Under the pieces are notes generated by a model. The model made no database searches and was not told the origin of the DNA. It was given only the letters and a program-made list of their open reading frames with translations. 64,000 nt of DNA from Hyphomicrobiales bacterium. Lineage in GTDB: Bacteria; Pseudomonadota; Alphaproteobacteria; Rhizobiales; Rhizobiaceae. Made by a program: the position numbers and the translations under genes. Position 1 is the stretch's first letter, and each line of letters starts with the position of its first letter. This document shows, piece by piece, positions 25,863-34,775 of this stretch. The DNA is taken from positions 930,001 to 994,000 of the forward strand of contig UBYA01000011.1 of the NCBI GenBank assembly GCA_900469615.1. The letters run 5' to 3'.

Positions 25863-28574
25863 ATGGCAGACGACAGCCGCGACATACCAAGCAGACCTTC
25901 GCCCGATGCCCTTCTCGAAAGGGCGCTGGCCGAGACGCGCGGGCGGCTGAAGATTTTTCTCGGTGCGGCGCCCGGAGTCGGCAAGACTTACGAGATGCTG
26001 ATGTCCGGCAAGGCGAAGATCGCGGATGGCGTGGATGTCGTCGTCGGCATCGTCGAGACCCATGGCCGCAGCGAGACGCAGGCCCTGCTTGACGGCTTCG
26101 AGATCATTCCGCGCGCTCATGTCGATTACAAGGGGCGCTCGCTCGAGGAAATGGATCTCGATGCCATCCTGAAGCGCCGGCCCGAGCTGGTGCTGGTCGA
26201 CGAGCTTGCCCATACCAATGCGCAGGGCAGCCGCCACCCGAAGCGTTATCTCGACGTCAAGGAGCTTCTCGAACGCGGGATCGACGTTTATACGACGCTG
26301 AATATCCAGCACGTCGAAAGCCTGAACGACGTCGTCTCGCAGATTACACGTATCCGCGTGCGCGAGACGGTGCCGGATTCCGTCATCGATCTTGCCGACG
26401 ATGTCGAGATTATCGACCTGACGCCGGACGATCTCATCAAGCGGCTGCATGACGGCAAGGTCTATATGTCGAAGACCGCCGAAAGGGCGCTGACCAATTA
26501 TTTCACGCCGGGCAACCTGACGGCGCTACGCGAGCTGGCGTTGCGGCGTACCGCCCAACGCGTCGACGACCAGCTCCTGACGCATATGCAGGCGCACGCG
26601 ATCCAGGGGCCGTGGGCGGCCGGCGAGCGCGTGCTCGTCTCCATCGATCATCATCCGCGCTCGGCCTCGCTGGTGCGCTATGCGGCACGCATGGCCTCGC
26701 GCCTGCGCGCGCCCTGGGCCGCGGTCTATGTCGAGACCAACCGCTCCATCAGCCTGACGGAAGCGCAACGCGACACGATTGCCGCAACGCTGAGGCTCGC
26801 CGAGCAGCTTGGCGGCGAGGCCATCACCATTCCGGGGCGGGAAGTGGCGGAGGAGTTGATTCGTCACTCTGCCAGCAACAATGTGACCCACATCGTCATC
26901 GGTTCGCCGAAGATCGGGTCGTGGCGCGATTGGTCGCGCCGTTCCGTTTCCTACGATCTCATCCGCAAGGCAGGCGAGATCAGCGTTCACGTCATTTCCG
27001 GCAGCGATGCGGATGGTCGCGCTGCAAGCCGCGGCGTCAAGGCCGCGGCCGCGCCGCCGCCTTTCCAGCTGCGCGGCTACGTTCTGGCAACGCTTTATGT
27101 CGCCATCGCTCTGGGTTTCTGCGTCATTCTCGATCAGGTGCTGGACGTGCGCAATCTGGCGCTGGTCTTCCTGATGGCGGTTCTCGCCAGCGCGGTAACG
27201 CAGGGTCTGCGGCCGGCGCTCTATTCCTGCTTTCTCGGTGCGCTTGCCTTCAACTACTTCTTTCTGCCGCCGCGCTACACGCTGACGATCAGCGATCCGG
27301 AAAGCGTGCTTGCCTTCTTTTTCTTCCTCGGCGTCGCGGTGATCGCAAGCAACCTGACGGCCACGGTGCAGCGTCAGGCGGCGGCGGCACGCCAGCGCGC
27401 GCGAACGACGGAAGATCTTTATCTCTTCTCTAAGAAGCTTGCCGGCACGGGCACGCTTGACGACGTATTGTGGGCAACGGCCTTTCAGCTGGCCTCCATG
27501 CTGAAACTGCGGGTCGTGCTGCTTCTGCCCGAACACGGCACGATCGCGGTCCGCGCCGGCTATCCGCCCGACGACACGCTCGACGATGCAGACATCGCGG
27601 CGGCGCGCTGGGCCTGGGAACACAATCATGCCGCCGGCCGCGGTGCCGATACGTTGCCGGGCGCCAAGCGCCTCTATGTTCCGCTGCGCACCGGCCGCAC
27701 CGCCGTGGGCGTCATAGGACTCGACAGCGATCGCCGCGACGGCCCGCTTCTGACGCCGGAGCAGCAGCGGCTGCTCGATGCGCTCGCAGATCAGGCGGCG
27801 CTCGCCATCGAGCGCGTGCAGCTGGTGGCCGATGTCGACCGGGCCAAGCTCGCCGTCGAGGCGGATCGGCTGCGCTCCGCGCTGCTGACGTCCATCTCGC
27901 ACGACCTGAAAACGCCGCTTGCCGCCATTCTGGGCGCGGCAGGAACGCTGCGCGATTATCTGGACACGCTGCCGCATGAGGACCGCGTCGATCTTTTGTC
28001 GACCGTCATCGACGAATCCGAGCGTCTCAACCGCTTCATCGCCAACCTGCTCGACATGACCAAGATCGAGTCCGGCGCCATGGAGCCGAACTATGCGCTG
28101 CATTATGCCGGCGATATCGTCGGCAGCGCGTTGCGGCGGGCGGTCAAGATCCTGGCCCGTCATCGCGTCGCCGTGCAGATGCCTGCGGACCTGCCCATGG
28201 TGAAGGTCGATCCGGTCCTGTTCGAGCAGGTTCTGTTCAACCTTCTCGACAATGCAGCCAAGTACGCGCCGGAGGAGTCGGCCATTCGCCTGGAAGCCTG
28301 GGCGGATAGCGACAACGTCGTGTTCAGGGTGATGGACGAGGGGCCGGGGATTCCTCCTGGCGATCTCGAACGAGTCTTCGATACTTTCTATCGCGTGCGC
28401 AAGGGAGACCAGGTGCGCGCCGGCACCGGCCTTGGCCTTTCCATCTGCCGCGGCTTCATCGAAGCCATGGGCGGCACGATCTCCGCCGGCAACAGAACGG
28501 ATCGGCAGGGGGCCGTCTTCACCATCCGATTGCCGAAACCGACAGATATTCCGAAGCTGGATGAACTGAAATGA
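25863..28574 (+). CDS. kdpD: Osmosensitive K+ channel/turgor sensor histidine kinase KdpD
   Basis: This membrane sensor kinase of 903 residues controls kdp expression. In order: KdpD N-terminal domain with Walker A-like GAAPGVGKT (34-42), a USP-like domain (about 255-380), four transmembrane helices of the DUF4118 type (about 400-500), a GAF-like region, the phosphoacceptor SISHDLKTPL (His680), and ATPase motifs NLLDNAAKYAPE, DEGPGIPPGD and GTGLGLSICRG. Its stop overlaps the kdpE start by 4 nt. Confidence 0.96.
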   Translation: MADDSRDIPSRPSPDALLERALAETRGRLKIFLGAAPGVGKTYEMLMSGKAKIADGVDVVVGIVETHGRSETQALLDGFEIIPRAHVDYKGRSLEEMDLDAILKRRPELVLVDELAHTNAQGSRHPKRYLDVKELLERGIDVYTTLNIQHVESLNDVVSQITRIRVRETVPDSVIDLADDVEIIDLTPDDLIKRLHDGKVYMSKTAERALTNYFTPGNLTALRELALRRTAQRVDDQLLTHMQAHAIQGPWAAGERVLVSIDHHPRSASLVRYAARMASRLRAPWAAVYVETNRSISLTEAQRDTIAATLRLAEQLGGEAITIPGREVAEELIRHSASNNVTHIVIGSPKIGSWRDWSRRSVSYDLIRKAGEISVHVISGSDADGRAASRGVKAAAAPPPFQLRGYVLATLYVAIALGFCVILDQVLDVRNLALVFLMAVLASAVTQGLRPALYSCFLGALAFNYFFLPPRYTLTISDPESVLAFFFFLGVAVIASNLTATVQRQAAAARQRARTTEDLYLFSKKLAGTGTLDDVLWATAFQLASMLKLRVVLLLPEHGTIAVRAGYPPDDTLDDADIAAARWAWEHNHAAGRGADTLPGAKRLYVPLRTGRTAVGVIGLDSDRRDGPLLTPEQQRLLDALADQAALAIERVQLVADVDRAKLAVEADRLRSALLTSISHDLKTPLAAILGAAGTLRDYLDTLPHEDRVDLLSTVIDESERLNRFIANLLDMTKIESGAMEPNYALHYAGDIVGSALRRAVKILARHRVAVQMPADLPMVKVDPVLFEQVLFNLLDNAAKYAPEESAIRLEAWADSDNVVFRVMDEGPGIPPGDLERVFDTFYRVRKGDQVRAGTGLGLSICRGFIEAMGGTISAGNRTDRQGAVFTIRLPKPTDIPKLDELK

Positions 28575-29263
28575 ACACCACTGCCGTCAAGATTCTCGTC
28601 GTGGACGATGAGCCGCCGATCCGGAAGCTGCTGCGCGTCGGCCTCGGCGCGCAGGGCTACGTCGTCAACGAGGCGCAGAGCGCTGCGTCGGCCCGGGCAT
28701 CGGTCGATGAGGACCAGCCCGATCTGATCGTGCTCGATCTCGGCCTGCCCGACAAATCGGGCCAGGACCTGTTGCTGGAATGGCGCGAGGATGGAGTGCA
28801 GATCCCCGTCGTCATCCTGTCGAGCCGCACCGACGAGGCCGGGATCGTCAGGGCGCTGGAAAGCGGGGCCGACGACTACGTGACCAAGCCGTTCGGCGTC
28901 AACGAGCTGGCGGCCCGCATCCGCGTGGCGCTGCGCCATCGCTTGCAGCAGCAGGGCGAGAAGGCGATCTTCCAGACCGGCGGACTTTCCATCGATCTCG
29001 TCAAGCGCATCGTCAAGGTCGATGGCAGGGAGATCAGGCTTTCGCCGAAGGAATACGATATCCTGCGCGTTCTGGCGCAGCATGCCGGCAAGGTGCTGAC
29101 GCATCAGTTTCTTCTGAAGCAGATCTGGGGGCCGGCCGCCGATGTGCAGTATCTGCGGGTCTATGTTCGCCAGCTCAGGCAGAAGATCGAAGAGGTTCCC
29201 GATCAGCCGCAATATATCACCACGGAGACAGGTGTCGGCTATCGGCTGCGTGAGCCCGATTGA
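28571..29263 (+). CDS. kdpE: Response regulator KdpE
   Basis: OmpR/PhoB-type regulator of 230 residues. The receiver domain has VVDDEPPIRKLLRVGL, the phospho-acceptor Asp56 in IVLDLGLPDKSG, and the ADDYVTKPFG lysine. The C-terminal winged helix is DNA binding (LSPKEYDILRVLAQHAGKVLTHQFLLKQIWG). It overlaps kdpD by 4 nt. It probably binds the TTTATA repeats upstream of the operon. Confidence 0.96.
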   Translation: MNTTAVKILVVDDEPPIRKLLRVGLGAQGYVVNEAQSAASARASVDEDQPDLIVLDLGLPDKSGQDLLLEWREDGVQIPVVILSSRTDEAGIVRALESGADDYVTKPFGVNELAARIRVALRHRLQQQGEKAIFQTGGLSIDLVKRIVKVDGREIRLSPKEYDILRVLAQHAGKVLTHQFLLKQIWGPAADVQYLRVYVRQLRQKIEEVPDQPQYITTETGVGYRLREPD

Positions 29264-29365
29264 GATTGCAAGGGCTTGGGACCCGCCGCCGAGGTGGCCT
29301 GACGGCGATCCCGCGACGATGAAAATCATTCCGGAACTATCGATTGCTCGACCTTGAGTGCGACC

Positions 29366-29821
29366 ATGGACCTTTCCACGATCATCCTTCCAGAACACGT
29401 CTTCGTCGGTCTGTCGGCCCCGACCAAATGGCGGGCGCTGCAGATGCTGTCATCGAAGGCGGCTGGTTGCTTCGATGTGGACGAAGGAACGGTTCTGCGG
29501 GCCCTGGAGGCGCGCGAAAAACTCGGCACGACCGGGATCGGCAATGGCGTTGCGGTTCCGCATGCCGCCATTGCAGGCATGACCAGGCCGCGGGGATTGC
29601 TGGTGCGCTTCGCGCATGCGGTCGATTTCGAGGCCATAGACGATGTGCCGACGGAATGGGCATTCGTGCTGCTGTTCGGGGAGCAGGGCCGGAGCGCCTA
29701 TCTCAACGTGCTTGCCGCGATCGCCCGACGGCTGCGCACAGAGGGTATCCTGACGGCGATGCGGCAGGCAAAGAGCGCCGATGCACTCTATTCCGTCTTT
29801 ATGTCCGACACCATGAGGTGA
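29366..29821 (+). CDS. PTS EIIA-Ntr-like regulatory protein (PtsN family)
   Basis: This 151-residue EIIA-Ntr/mannitol-type domain has the phospho-histidine at residue 66 in GNGVAVPHAAIAGM, equivalent to the active His of PtsN. It lies about 100 nt downstream of kdpE on the same strand. In E. coli, dephosphorylated PtsN is known to stimulate KdpD. A dedicated paralogue here could therefore link PTS-Ntr phosphorylation to this KdpDE; that is inference. The ATG at 29366 is chosen over a TTG at 29354. Confidence 0.85.
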   Translation: MDLSTIILPEHVFVGLSAPTKWRALQMLSSKAAGCFDVDEGTVLRALEAREKLGTTGIGNGVAVPHAAIAGMTRPRGLLVRFAHAVDFEAIDDVPTEWAFVLLFGEQGRSAYLNVLAAIARRLRTEGILTAMRQAKSADALYSVFMSDTMR

Positions 29822-29834
29822 CGGCGAGTTCGTG

Positions 29835-29866
29835 CCCGGATCGTTGTCCGGGAATGTGATTTCACT
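29835..29866 (+). terminator. Likely terminator of the kdp/EIIA-Ntr transcript
   Basis: CCCGGA (29835-29840) pairs with TCCGGG (29847-29852) across a 6-nt loop, followed by an AT-rich tail containing TTTCACTTTT. Placed 14 nt after the EIIA-Ntr stop and before the sulfate operon. Confidence 0.45.
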
Positions 29867-29979
29867 TTTCCGGATTCTATGGGATGCTGTTCTCCCGAGC
29901 TGCTCAAAACGGGAACGGTCTTCGTTACTTTATACGACCAAGTTGATAGGGTTTAAGGACAAACGAAGGGGGTGCATCC

Positions 29980-31008
29980 ATGCAGACGATAAGGCTTTCC
30001 CGGCTTCTCGCCACCGCAGTTCTGATCGGCAGTTTCTCGGTTGCGGCGATTGCGCCGACTTGGGCGGCGGACAAGACGCTTCTCAATGTTTCCTACGATC
30101 CGACGCGAGAATTATATAAGGATTTCAACGCCGTCTTTGCGGCGAAATGGAAGAAGGACACCGGCGAAACCATCAATATCAAGGCTTCGCATGGCGGCTC
30201 CGGCGCTCAGGCCCGTTCGGTCATCGACGGTCTGGATGCCGATGTCGTGACGCTTGCGCTCGAAGGCGATATCGACGCGATCGCCAAGGCGACGCATAAG
30301 ATCCCCGCCGACTGGAAGACCAAGTTCCCGAACAATTCCGTTCCCTATACTTCGACCATCGTCTTCCTGGTGCGCAAGGGCAACCCCAAGGGCATCAAGG
30401 ATTGGCCGGATTTGATCAGGGATGGCGTCGAAGTCATTACGCCGAACCCGAAGACATCGGGCGGCGCACGCTGGAACATCCTGGCGGCCTGGGCCTGGGC
30501 CAAGCAGGCCAACGGTGGCGACGACGCCAAGGCGCAGGAATATCTCACGCAGCTCCTGAAGCATGTGCCGGTTCTCGATACCGGCGCGCGCGGATCGACG
30601 ACGACGTTCGTGCAGCGCGGGCTGGGCGATGTTCTGCTCGCCTGGGAGAATGAGGCATATCTCTCGCTCGACGAGCTCGGTCCCGACAAATTTGAAGTCG
30701 TGACGCCGTCTTTCTCGATCCGTGCCGATCCGCCGGTCGCCGTCGTCGATGGCAATGTCGACAAAAAGGGCACGCGCAAGGTCGCCGAGGCCTATTTGAA
30801 CTATCTGTACTCGGATGAAGGCCAGAAGATCGCGGCCAAGCATTACTACCGGCCGATCAAGCCGGAAGCGGCCGATCCCAAGGATATCGCCCGCTTCCCG
30901 TCATTGAAGCTGGCAACCATTGACGATTTCGGTGGCTGGTCTCAAGCTCAGCCGAAGTTCTTCGATGATGGCGGCATCTTCGATCAGGTCTACAAGCCGG
31001 GGCAATAA
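29980..31008 (+). CDS. Periplasmic sulfate-binding protein
   Basis: This 342-residue receptor of a sulfate/thiosulfate importer has a Sec signal peptide ending TWAADK. LLNVSYDPTRELYKDFNAVF, KASHGGSGAQARSV, VTPNPKTSGGARWNILAAW-type sequence and LDTGARGSTTTF are Sbp/CysP-family signatures. It leads the sbp-cysT-cysW-cysA operon. Sequence alone does not separate Sbp from CysP naming. Confidence 0.94.
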   Translation: MQTIRLSRLLATAVLIGSFSVAAIAPTWAADKTLLNVSYDPTRELYKDFNAVFAAKWKKDTGETINIKASHGGSGAQARSVIDGLDADVVTLALEGDIDAIAKATHKIPADWKTKFPNNSVPYTSTIVFLVRKGNPKGIKDWPDLIRDGVEVITPNPKTSGGARWNILAAWAWAKQANGGDDAKAQEYLTQLLKHVPVLDTGARGSTTTFVQRGLGDVLLAWENEAYLSLDELGPDKFEVVTPSFSIRADPPVAVVDGNVDKKGTRKVAEAYLNYLYSDEGQKIAAKHYYRPIKPEAADPKDIARFPSLKLATIDDFGGWSQAQPKFFDDGGIFDQVYKPGQ

Positions 31009-31014
31009 GGCTGA

Positions 31015-31872
31015 ATGCATTCTATAACCCGCAAACGGTGGCGGTTACGGCAGCCGAGCGTCATTCCGGGCTTCGGATTGGCGCTCGGCGTTACCATGGC
31101 CTGGCTCATCCTTATCGTTCTCATTCCGCTATCGGGATTGCTGTGGAAGAGCAGCGCTCTCGGCTGGTCGAAATTCTGGGCCCTGGCCCTCGACGTGCGC
31201 ACGCTCTATGCGCTTCGCATGAGCTTCGGCGGCGCCTTCATCGCCGCACTCGTCAACGCGGTGCTCGGCCTCATTCTGGCCTGGGTGCTGGTGCGCTACC
31301 GCTTTCCCGGCAAGCGCATCATCGACGCCATGGTGGATCTGCCGTTCGCGCTGCCGACGGCGGTCGCCGGCATCGCGCTGACGACGCTCTATGCGCCGAA
31401 CGGCTGGATCGGTCAATTTCTGGCTCCGCTCGGGATAAGGATCGCCTTTACTCCTCTCGGCATCGTCATCGCGCTGATTTTCGTCGGCCTGCCGTTTGTG
31501 GTGCGAACCGCGCAACCGGTCATGGAGGAAATCGACCGTGAAGTCGAAGAGGCGGCGGCAACCCTGGGAGCGACCCGTTTCCAGACCATTACCCGCGTGC
31601 TGCTGCCGGGACTGGCGCCTGCAGCGCTCACCGGCTTTGCGCTGGCTTTTGCGCGTGCCGCCGGCGAATACGGCTCGGTGATCTTCATCGCCGGCAACAA
31701 GCCCTATGTCTCGGAAATCGCGCCGCTGCTCATCGTCATCCGCCTCGAGGAATACAATTATGCGGCGGCAACGGCCATCGCGACGGTGATGCTGTTCATT
31801 TCCTTCACCATGCTTCTGATCATCAACCTCATCCAGTCGTGGAGCAGAAGGAGGTATGGCTATGGCACATGA
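31015..31872 (+). CDS. cysT: Sulfate ABC transporter permease CysT
   Basis: Inner-membrane permease of 285 residues with about six helices and an EAA loop (VEEAAATLGATRFQTITRVLLPGLAP). The family segment MVDLPFALPTAVAGIALTTLY is clear. Begins 6 nt after the sulfate-binding protein gene and overlaps cysW. Confidence 0.95.
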   Translation: MHSITRKRWRLRQPSVIPGFGLALGVTMAWLILIVLIPLSGLLWKSSALGWSKFWALALDVRTLYALRMSFGGAFIAALVNAVLGLILAWVLVRYRFPGKRIIDAMVDLPFALPTAVAGIALTTLYAPNGWIGQFLAPLGIRIAFTPLGIVIALIFVGLPFVVRTAQPVMEEIDREVEEAAATLGATRFQTITRVLLPGLAPAALTGFALAFARAAGEYGSVIFIAGNKPYVSEIAPLLIVIRLEEYNYAAATAIATVMLFISFTMLLIINLIQSWSRRRYGYGT

Positions 31873-32734
31873 TCTTTCTGCCGCCGGTGCGGCGGAGCAT
31901 TCCGTCATCACGGAAAGCCGGGCCGCCCGCATTATCTTCGTGGCGATTTCGCTCACGTTTCTGACGCTGATGGTGCTGCTGCCTCTGGCTGCCGTCTTCG
32001 TGGAGGCCTTTCGCAAGGGCATCGAAGCTTTCTTCGATGCCCTGGTGGACGAGGATACGTTCGCGGCAATCCGGCTGACCTTGATTGTCGCCGGCATCAG
32101 CGTGCCGCTCAATCTTGTCTGCGGCATTGCTGCGGCGTGGGCGATCGCCAAGTTCGAATTCAAGGGCAAGGCCTTCCTGACGACGCTGATCGATCTACCG
32201 TTCTCCGTTTCCCCGGTGATATCGGGCCTGGTCTTCGTGCTGCTGTTCGGCTCGAACAGCCTGCTTGGCCCGTGGCTGCAAAGCTACGGCATCCAGATCC
32301 TGTTTGCAGTTCCCGGGCTCGTGCTTGCGACGATGTTCGTCACGTTTCCCTTTGTCGCGCGCGAGCTGATCCCGCTGATGCAGGAGCAGGGCAATGCCGA
32401 CGAGGAGGCTGCACTCTCGCTGGGAGCCAATGGCTGGCAGACCTTCTGGTATGTCACGCTGCCGAACATCAAATGGGGGCTGCTCTACGGCGTACTGCTC
32501 TGCAATGCCCGCGCCATGGGCGAGTTCGGCGCCGTTTCGGTCGTTTCGGGTCATATTCGCGGCGAGACCAACACCATGCCGCTGCAGGTCGAGATCCTTT
32601 ACAACGAATATAATTTCTCCGGAGCCTTTGCCGTTGCCACGCTCCTGGCTCTGCTCGCCCTTGTCACCCTTGTACTGAAGACGCTGCTGGAAATGCGCTA
32701 TAGCGAAGAGATCGCTGCCAGCCGGCGTCATTGA
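31862..32734 (+). CDS. cysW: Sulfate ABC transporter permease CysW
   Basis: Permease of about 290 residues and partner of CysT. The FKGKAFLTTLIDLPFSVSPVISGL segment and EAA loop DEEAALSLGANGWQTFWYVTLPNI are typical. The second ATG (31862) is preferred over 31856 because it is 7 nt from AAGGAGG. It overlaps cysT by 11 nt. Confidence 0.94.
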   Translation: MAHDLSAAGAAEHSVITESRAARIIFVAISLTFLTLMVLLPLAAVFVEAFRKGIEAFFDALVDEDTFAAIRLTLIVAGISVPLNLVCGIAAAWAIAKFEFKGKAFLTTLIDLPFSVSPVISGLVFVLLFGSNSLLGPWLQSYGIQILFAVPGLVLATMFVTFPFVARELIPLMQEQGNADEEAALSLGANGWQTFWYVTLPNIKWGLLYGVLLCNARAMGEFGAVSVVSGHIRGETNTMPLQVEILYNEYNFSGAFAVATLLALLALVTLVLKTLLEMRYSEEIAASRRH

Positions 32735-32745
32735 AGGAATTCTCG

Positions 32746-33792
32746 ATGGAAGTTCGCGTTCAAAACCTGCGCAAGGAATTCGGCCGCTTTCCCGCATTGC
32801 ATGATGTTTCCCTGGATATTCGTTCGAGCGAACTGATTGCGCTTCTCGGCCCGTCCGGTTCGGGCAAGACAACATTGCTGCGGCTGATTGCCGGGTTGGA
32901 GACGCCGACGGAGGGCAAGATCTTTTTCGGCGAGGATGATGCTTCGCGCAAAACCGTACAGCAGCGCAATATCGGCTTCGTGTTTCAGCACTACGCGTTG
33001 TTCCGGCACATGACGGTGCTGGAAAACATTTCTTTCGGGCTGAAGGTCCGCTCGGCGTCGCGCCGCCCGCCGCGCGATGAAATTCGTCGCCGCGCGATGG
33101 AATTGCTGGAGCTGGTGCAGCTCAACGGACTGGAGAAGCGCTACCCCGCACAGCTTTCCGGCGGACAGCGGCAACGCGTGGCGCTGGCGCGCGCCATGGC
33201 GGTCGAGCCGAATGTGCTGCTTCTCGACGAACCCTTCGGCGCTCTCGATGCACAGGTCCGCAAGGATTTGCGCAAGTGGCTGCGCGAAATCCATGACCGG
33301 ACCGGCCACACCACCGTTTTCGTAACACACGATCAGGAGGAGGCGCTTGAGCTTGCCGATCGCGTGGTCGTGCTCAACAAGGGCGCCATCGAGCAGGTAG
33401 GCACGCCCGACGAGATCTATGACGCACCGAATTCACCCTTCGTCTACGGGTTCATCGGCCAGTCCAATCGCGTGAAGGTGCGTATCGCCAGCGGCGAAAT
33501 CTGGTTCGAGGACAAACCCCTGAGGCTGAGCACGCCGCATGAGCCCGATGGCGAGGCCTTTCTCTACTTCCGTCCGCACGACATCGAACTTTGCGAAGGC
33601 GACGGCGGCGCGATTGCCGGTCTGCTTGCCGCAAGCCGGCGTGTCGCGGGCACTCGCCACCTCGAGATCGATATCGGCGCCGGCCATGAACGCATCGAGA
33701 TCGAATTGCCTCCGAACAAGGCGGATACGCTGGACCGCAATCGGATCGCCTTCAGGCCCACCCGCTGGAGACTGTTCCGCAACGATATCTGA
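32746..33792 (+). CDS. cysA: Sulfate ABC transporter ATP-binding protein CysA
   Basis: ATPase of 348 residues. Walker A GPSGSGKTT, QQRNIGFVFQHYALFRHM, signature LSGGQRQRVALARA, Walker B VLLLDEPFGALDA and HDQEEALELADRV are present. A C-terminal TOBE-like extension (YFRPHDIEL) completes the CysA family form. The ATG at 32746 follows AAGGAA. It is the last gene of the sulfate operon and converges with udh. Confidence 0.95.
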   Translation: MEVRVQNLRKEFGRFPALHDVSLDIRSSELIALLGPSGSGKTTLLRLIAGLETPTEGKIFFGEDDASRKTVQQRNIGFVFQHYALFRHMTVLENISFGLKVRSASRRPPRDEIRRRAMELLELVQLNGLEKRYPAQLSGGQRQRVALARAMAVEPNVLLLDEPFGALDAQVRKDLRKWLREIHDRTGHTTVFVTHDQEEALELADRVVVLNKGAIEQVGTPDEIYDAPNSPFVYGFIGQSNRVKVRIASGEIWFEDKPLRLSTPHEPDGEAFLYFRPHDIELCEGDGGAIAGLLAASRRVAGTRHLEIDIGAGHERIEIELPPNKADTLDRNRIAFRPTRWRLFRNDI

Positions 33793-33823
33793 CGATCACG
33801 TTGCGCCGGCATCTGCTTGCCGA

Positions 33824-34621
33824 TCAGTCTTCCGGATGGGCCGCTGAAGCGAAGCCGCCGCCCTGATAGATGACCGCCGGATCGTTCGGATCCTCCGGCG
33901 GCGTTCGCGACAGGATTTCCGCCCGCCAGGGAGTGGCGCTGTCGCGCGGCTTCCAGCCGAGGAATGCGGCATTGCCGTTGTCCCACCATTGCTCGTCGTT
34001 GTCGGAGACGCCGTAGACGATCGTGTGTCCGAGCCGCGGGGCATCGAAGGCGCAGCCGCAAAGGGAGAGAAAATCCCTGACGCTGAACCAGGTGGCGAGC
34101 ATGCGGGTATTCCGCGGCTCGGGGAAGCAGGAACCGATGCGTACCGAGAGCGTTTCCTGGCCGAACTTGTCGAAGTAGAGGCTGGCGACCGCCTCGCCGA
34201 ACACTTTCGAGACGCCGTAAAGCGAATCCGGCCGGGTCGGCACCCTGTTGTCGATGCGCTCGTCACGGCGATAGAAGCCGATCGCATGATTGGAGCTTGC
34301 AAAAACGATGCGCGGCTTGCCGGCGGCGCGCGCCGCCTCATAGAGATTGTAGAGGCCGACGATATTGCCCTGCAGGATCATGTCGAACGGTTTTTCGACC
34401 GAGACTCCGCCGAGGTGGATGATGCCGTCGACGCCGGTAACGAGTGCCTCTACCCCGTTGCGATCGGCGAGGTCGCAGGCGACGAAACGCTCGTTCGGAC
34501 GCAGGTCGTCGATGGGCGCGAGGTCGGACAGCACGACCTTCTCGGCGATTTGCGACAGCAGCGGCCTGAGCGTCTGGCCGACGCCACCGGCAGCGCCGGT
34601 CAGCAACAGAGTTTTCAGCAT
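33824..34621 (-). CDS. udh: Uronate dehydrogenase (NAD-dependent)
   Basis: This 265-residue short-chain/epimerase-type protein closely follows the known Agrobacterium uronate dehydrogenase in length and motif order: LLTGAAGGVGQTL NAD loop, GIIHLGGVSVEKPFD, ILQGNIVGLYNLYEAAR, FASSNHAIGFY, the YGVSK catalytic Tyr-Lys, and WWDNGNAAFLGWKP near the end. It oxidises galacturonate or glucuronate to the aldarolactone. The remaining aldarate-pathway genes are not in this window. Confidence 0.9.
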   Translation of the reverse strand: MLKTLLLTGAAGGVGQTLRPLLSQIAEKVVLSDLAPIDDLRPNERFVACDLADRNGVEALVTGVDGIIHLGGVSVEKPFDMILQGNIVGLYNLYEAARAAGKPRIVFASSNHAIGFYRRDERIDNRVPTRPDSLYGVSKVFGEAVASLYFDKFGQETLSVRIGSCFPEPRNTRMLATWFSVRDFLSLCGCAFDAPRLGHTIVYGVSDNDEQWWDNGNAAFLGWKPRDSATPWRAEILSRTPPEDPNDPAVIYQGGGFASAAHPED

Positions 34622-34726
34622 GAATTGTCTCCCGGATCAGTCGTTTCGGCGAACAGACTATAAAATGACCTACCGGCGGTCATCCTGTAAGTCTGCGGAG
34701 TCAACATGAAATATATCAGCGGTGTC

Positions 34727-34774
34727 CGGAGCATGATGCCGAAAGATGCAAGCGGTTTTCGGATGACATCCGGC
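34727..34774. repeat. Short intergenic palindromic repeat, copy 2 (variant)
   Basis: GGAGCATGATGCCGAAAGAT continues with GCAAGCGGTTTTCGGATGACATC. GCCGAAA and TTTCGGA form the inner inverted repeat. It shares the AAGCGGTTTTC core with copies 1 and 3 but has different arms (ATGATG/GACATC rather than CAATTCC/GGAATTG), so it is a related subfamily. It lies in the spacer between udh and the EEP gene. Confidence 0.6.
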
Positions 34775-34775
34775 C

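Noticed and set aside
26526..28163. 545-codon minus-strand frame inside kdpD
   Set aside because: Antisense of a full-length kdpD with all kinase motifs; no protein-family features.
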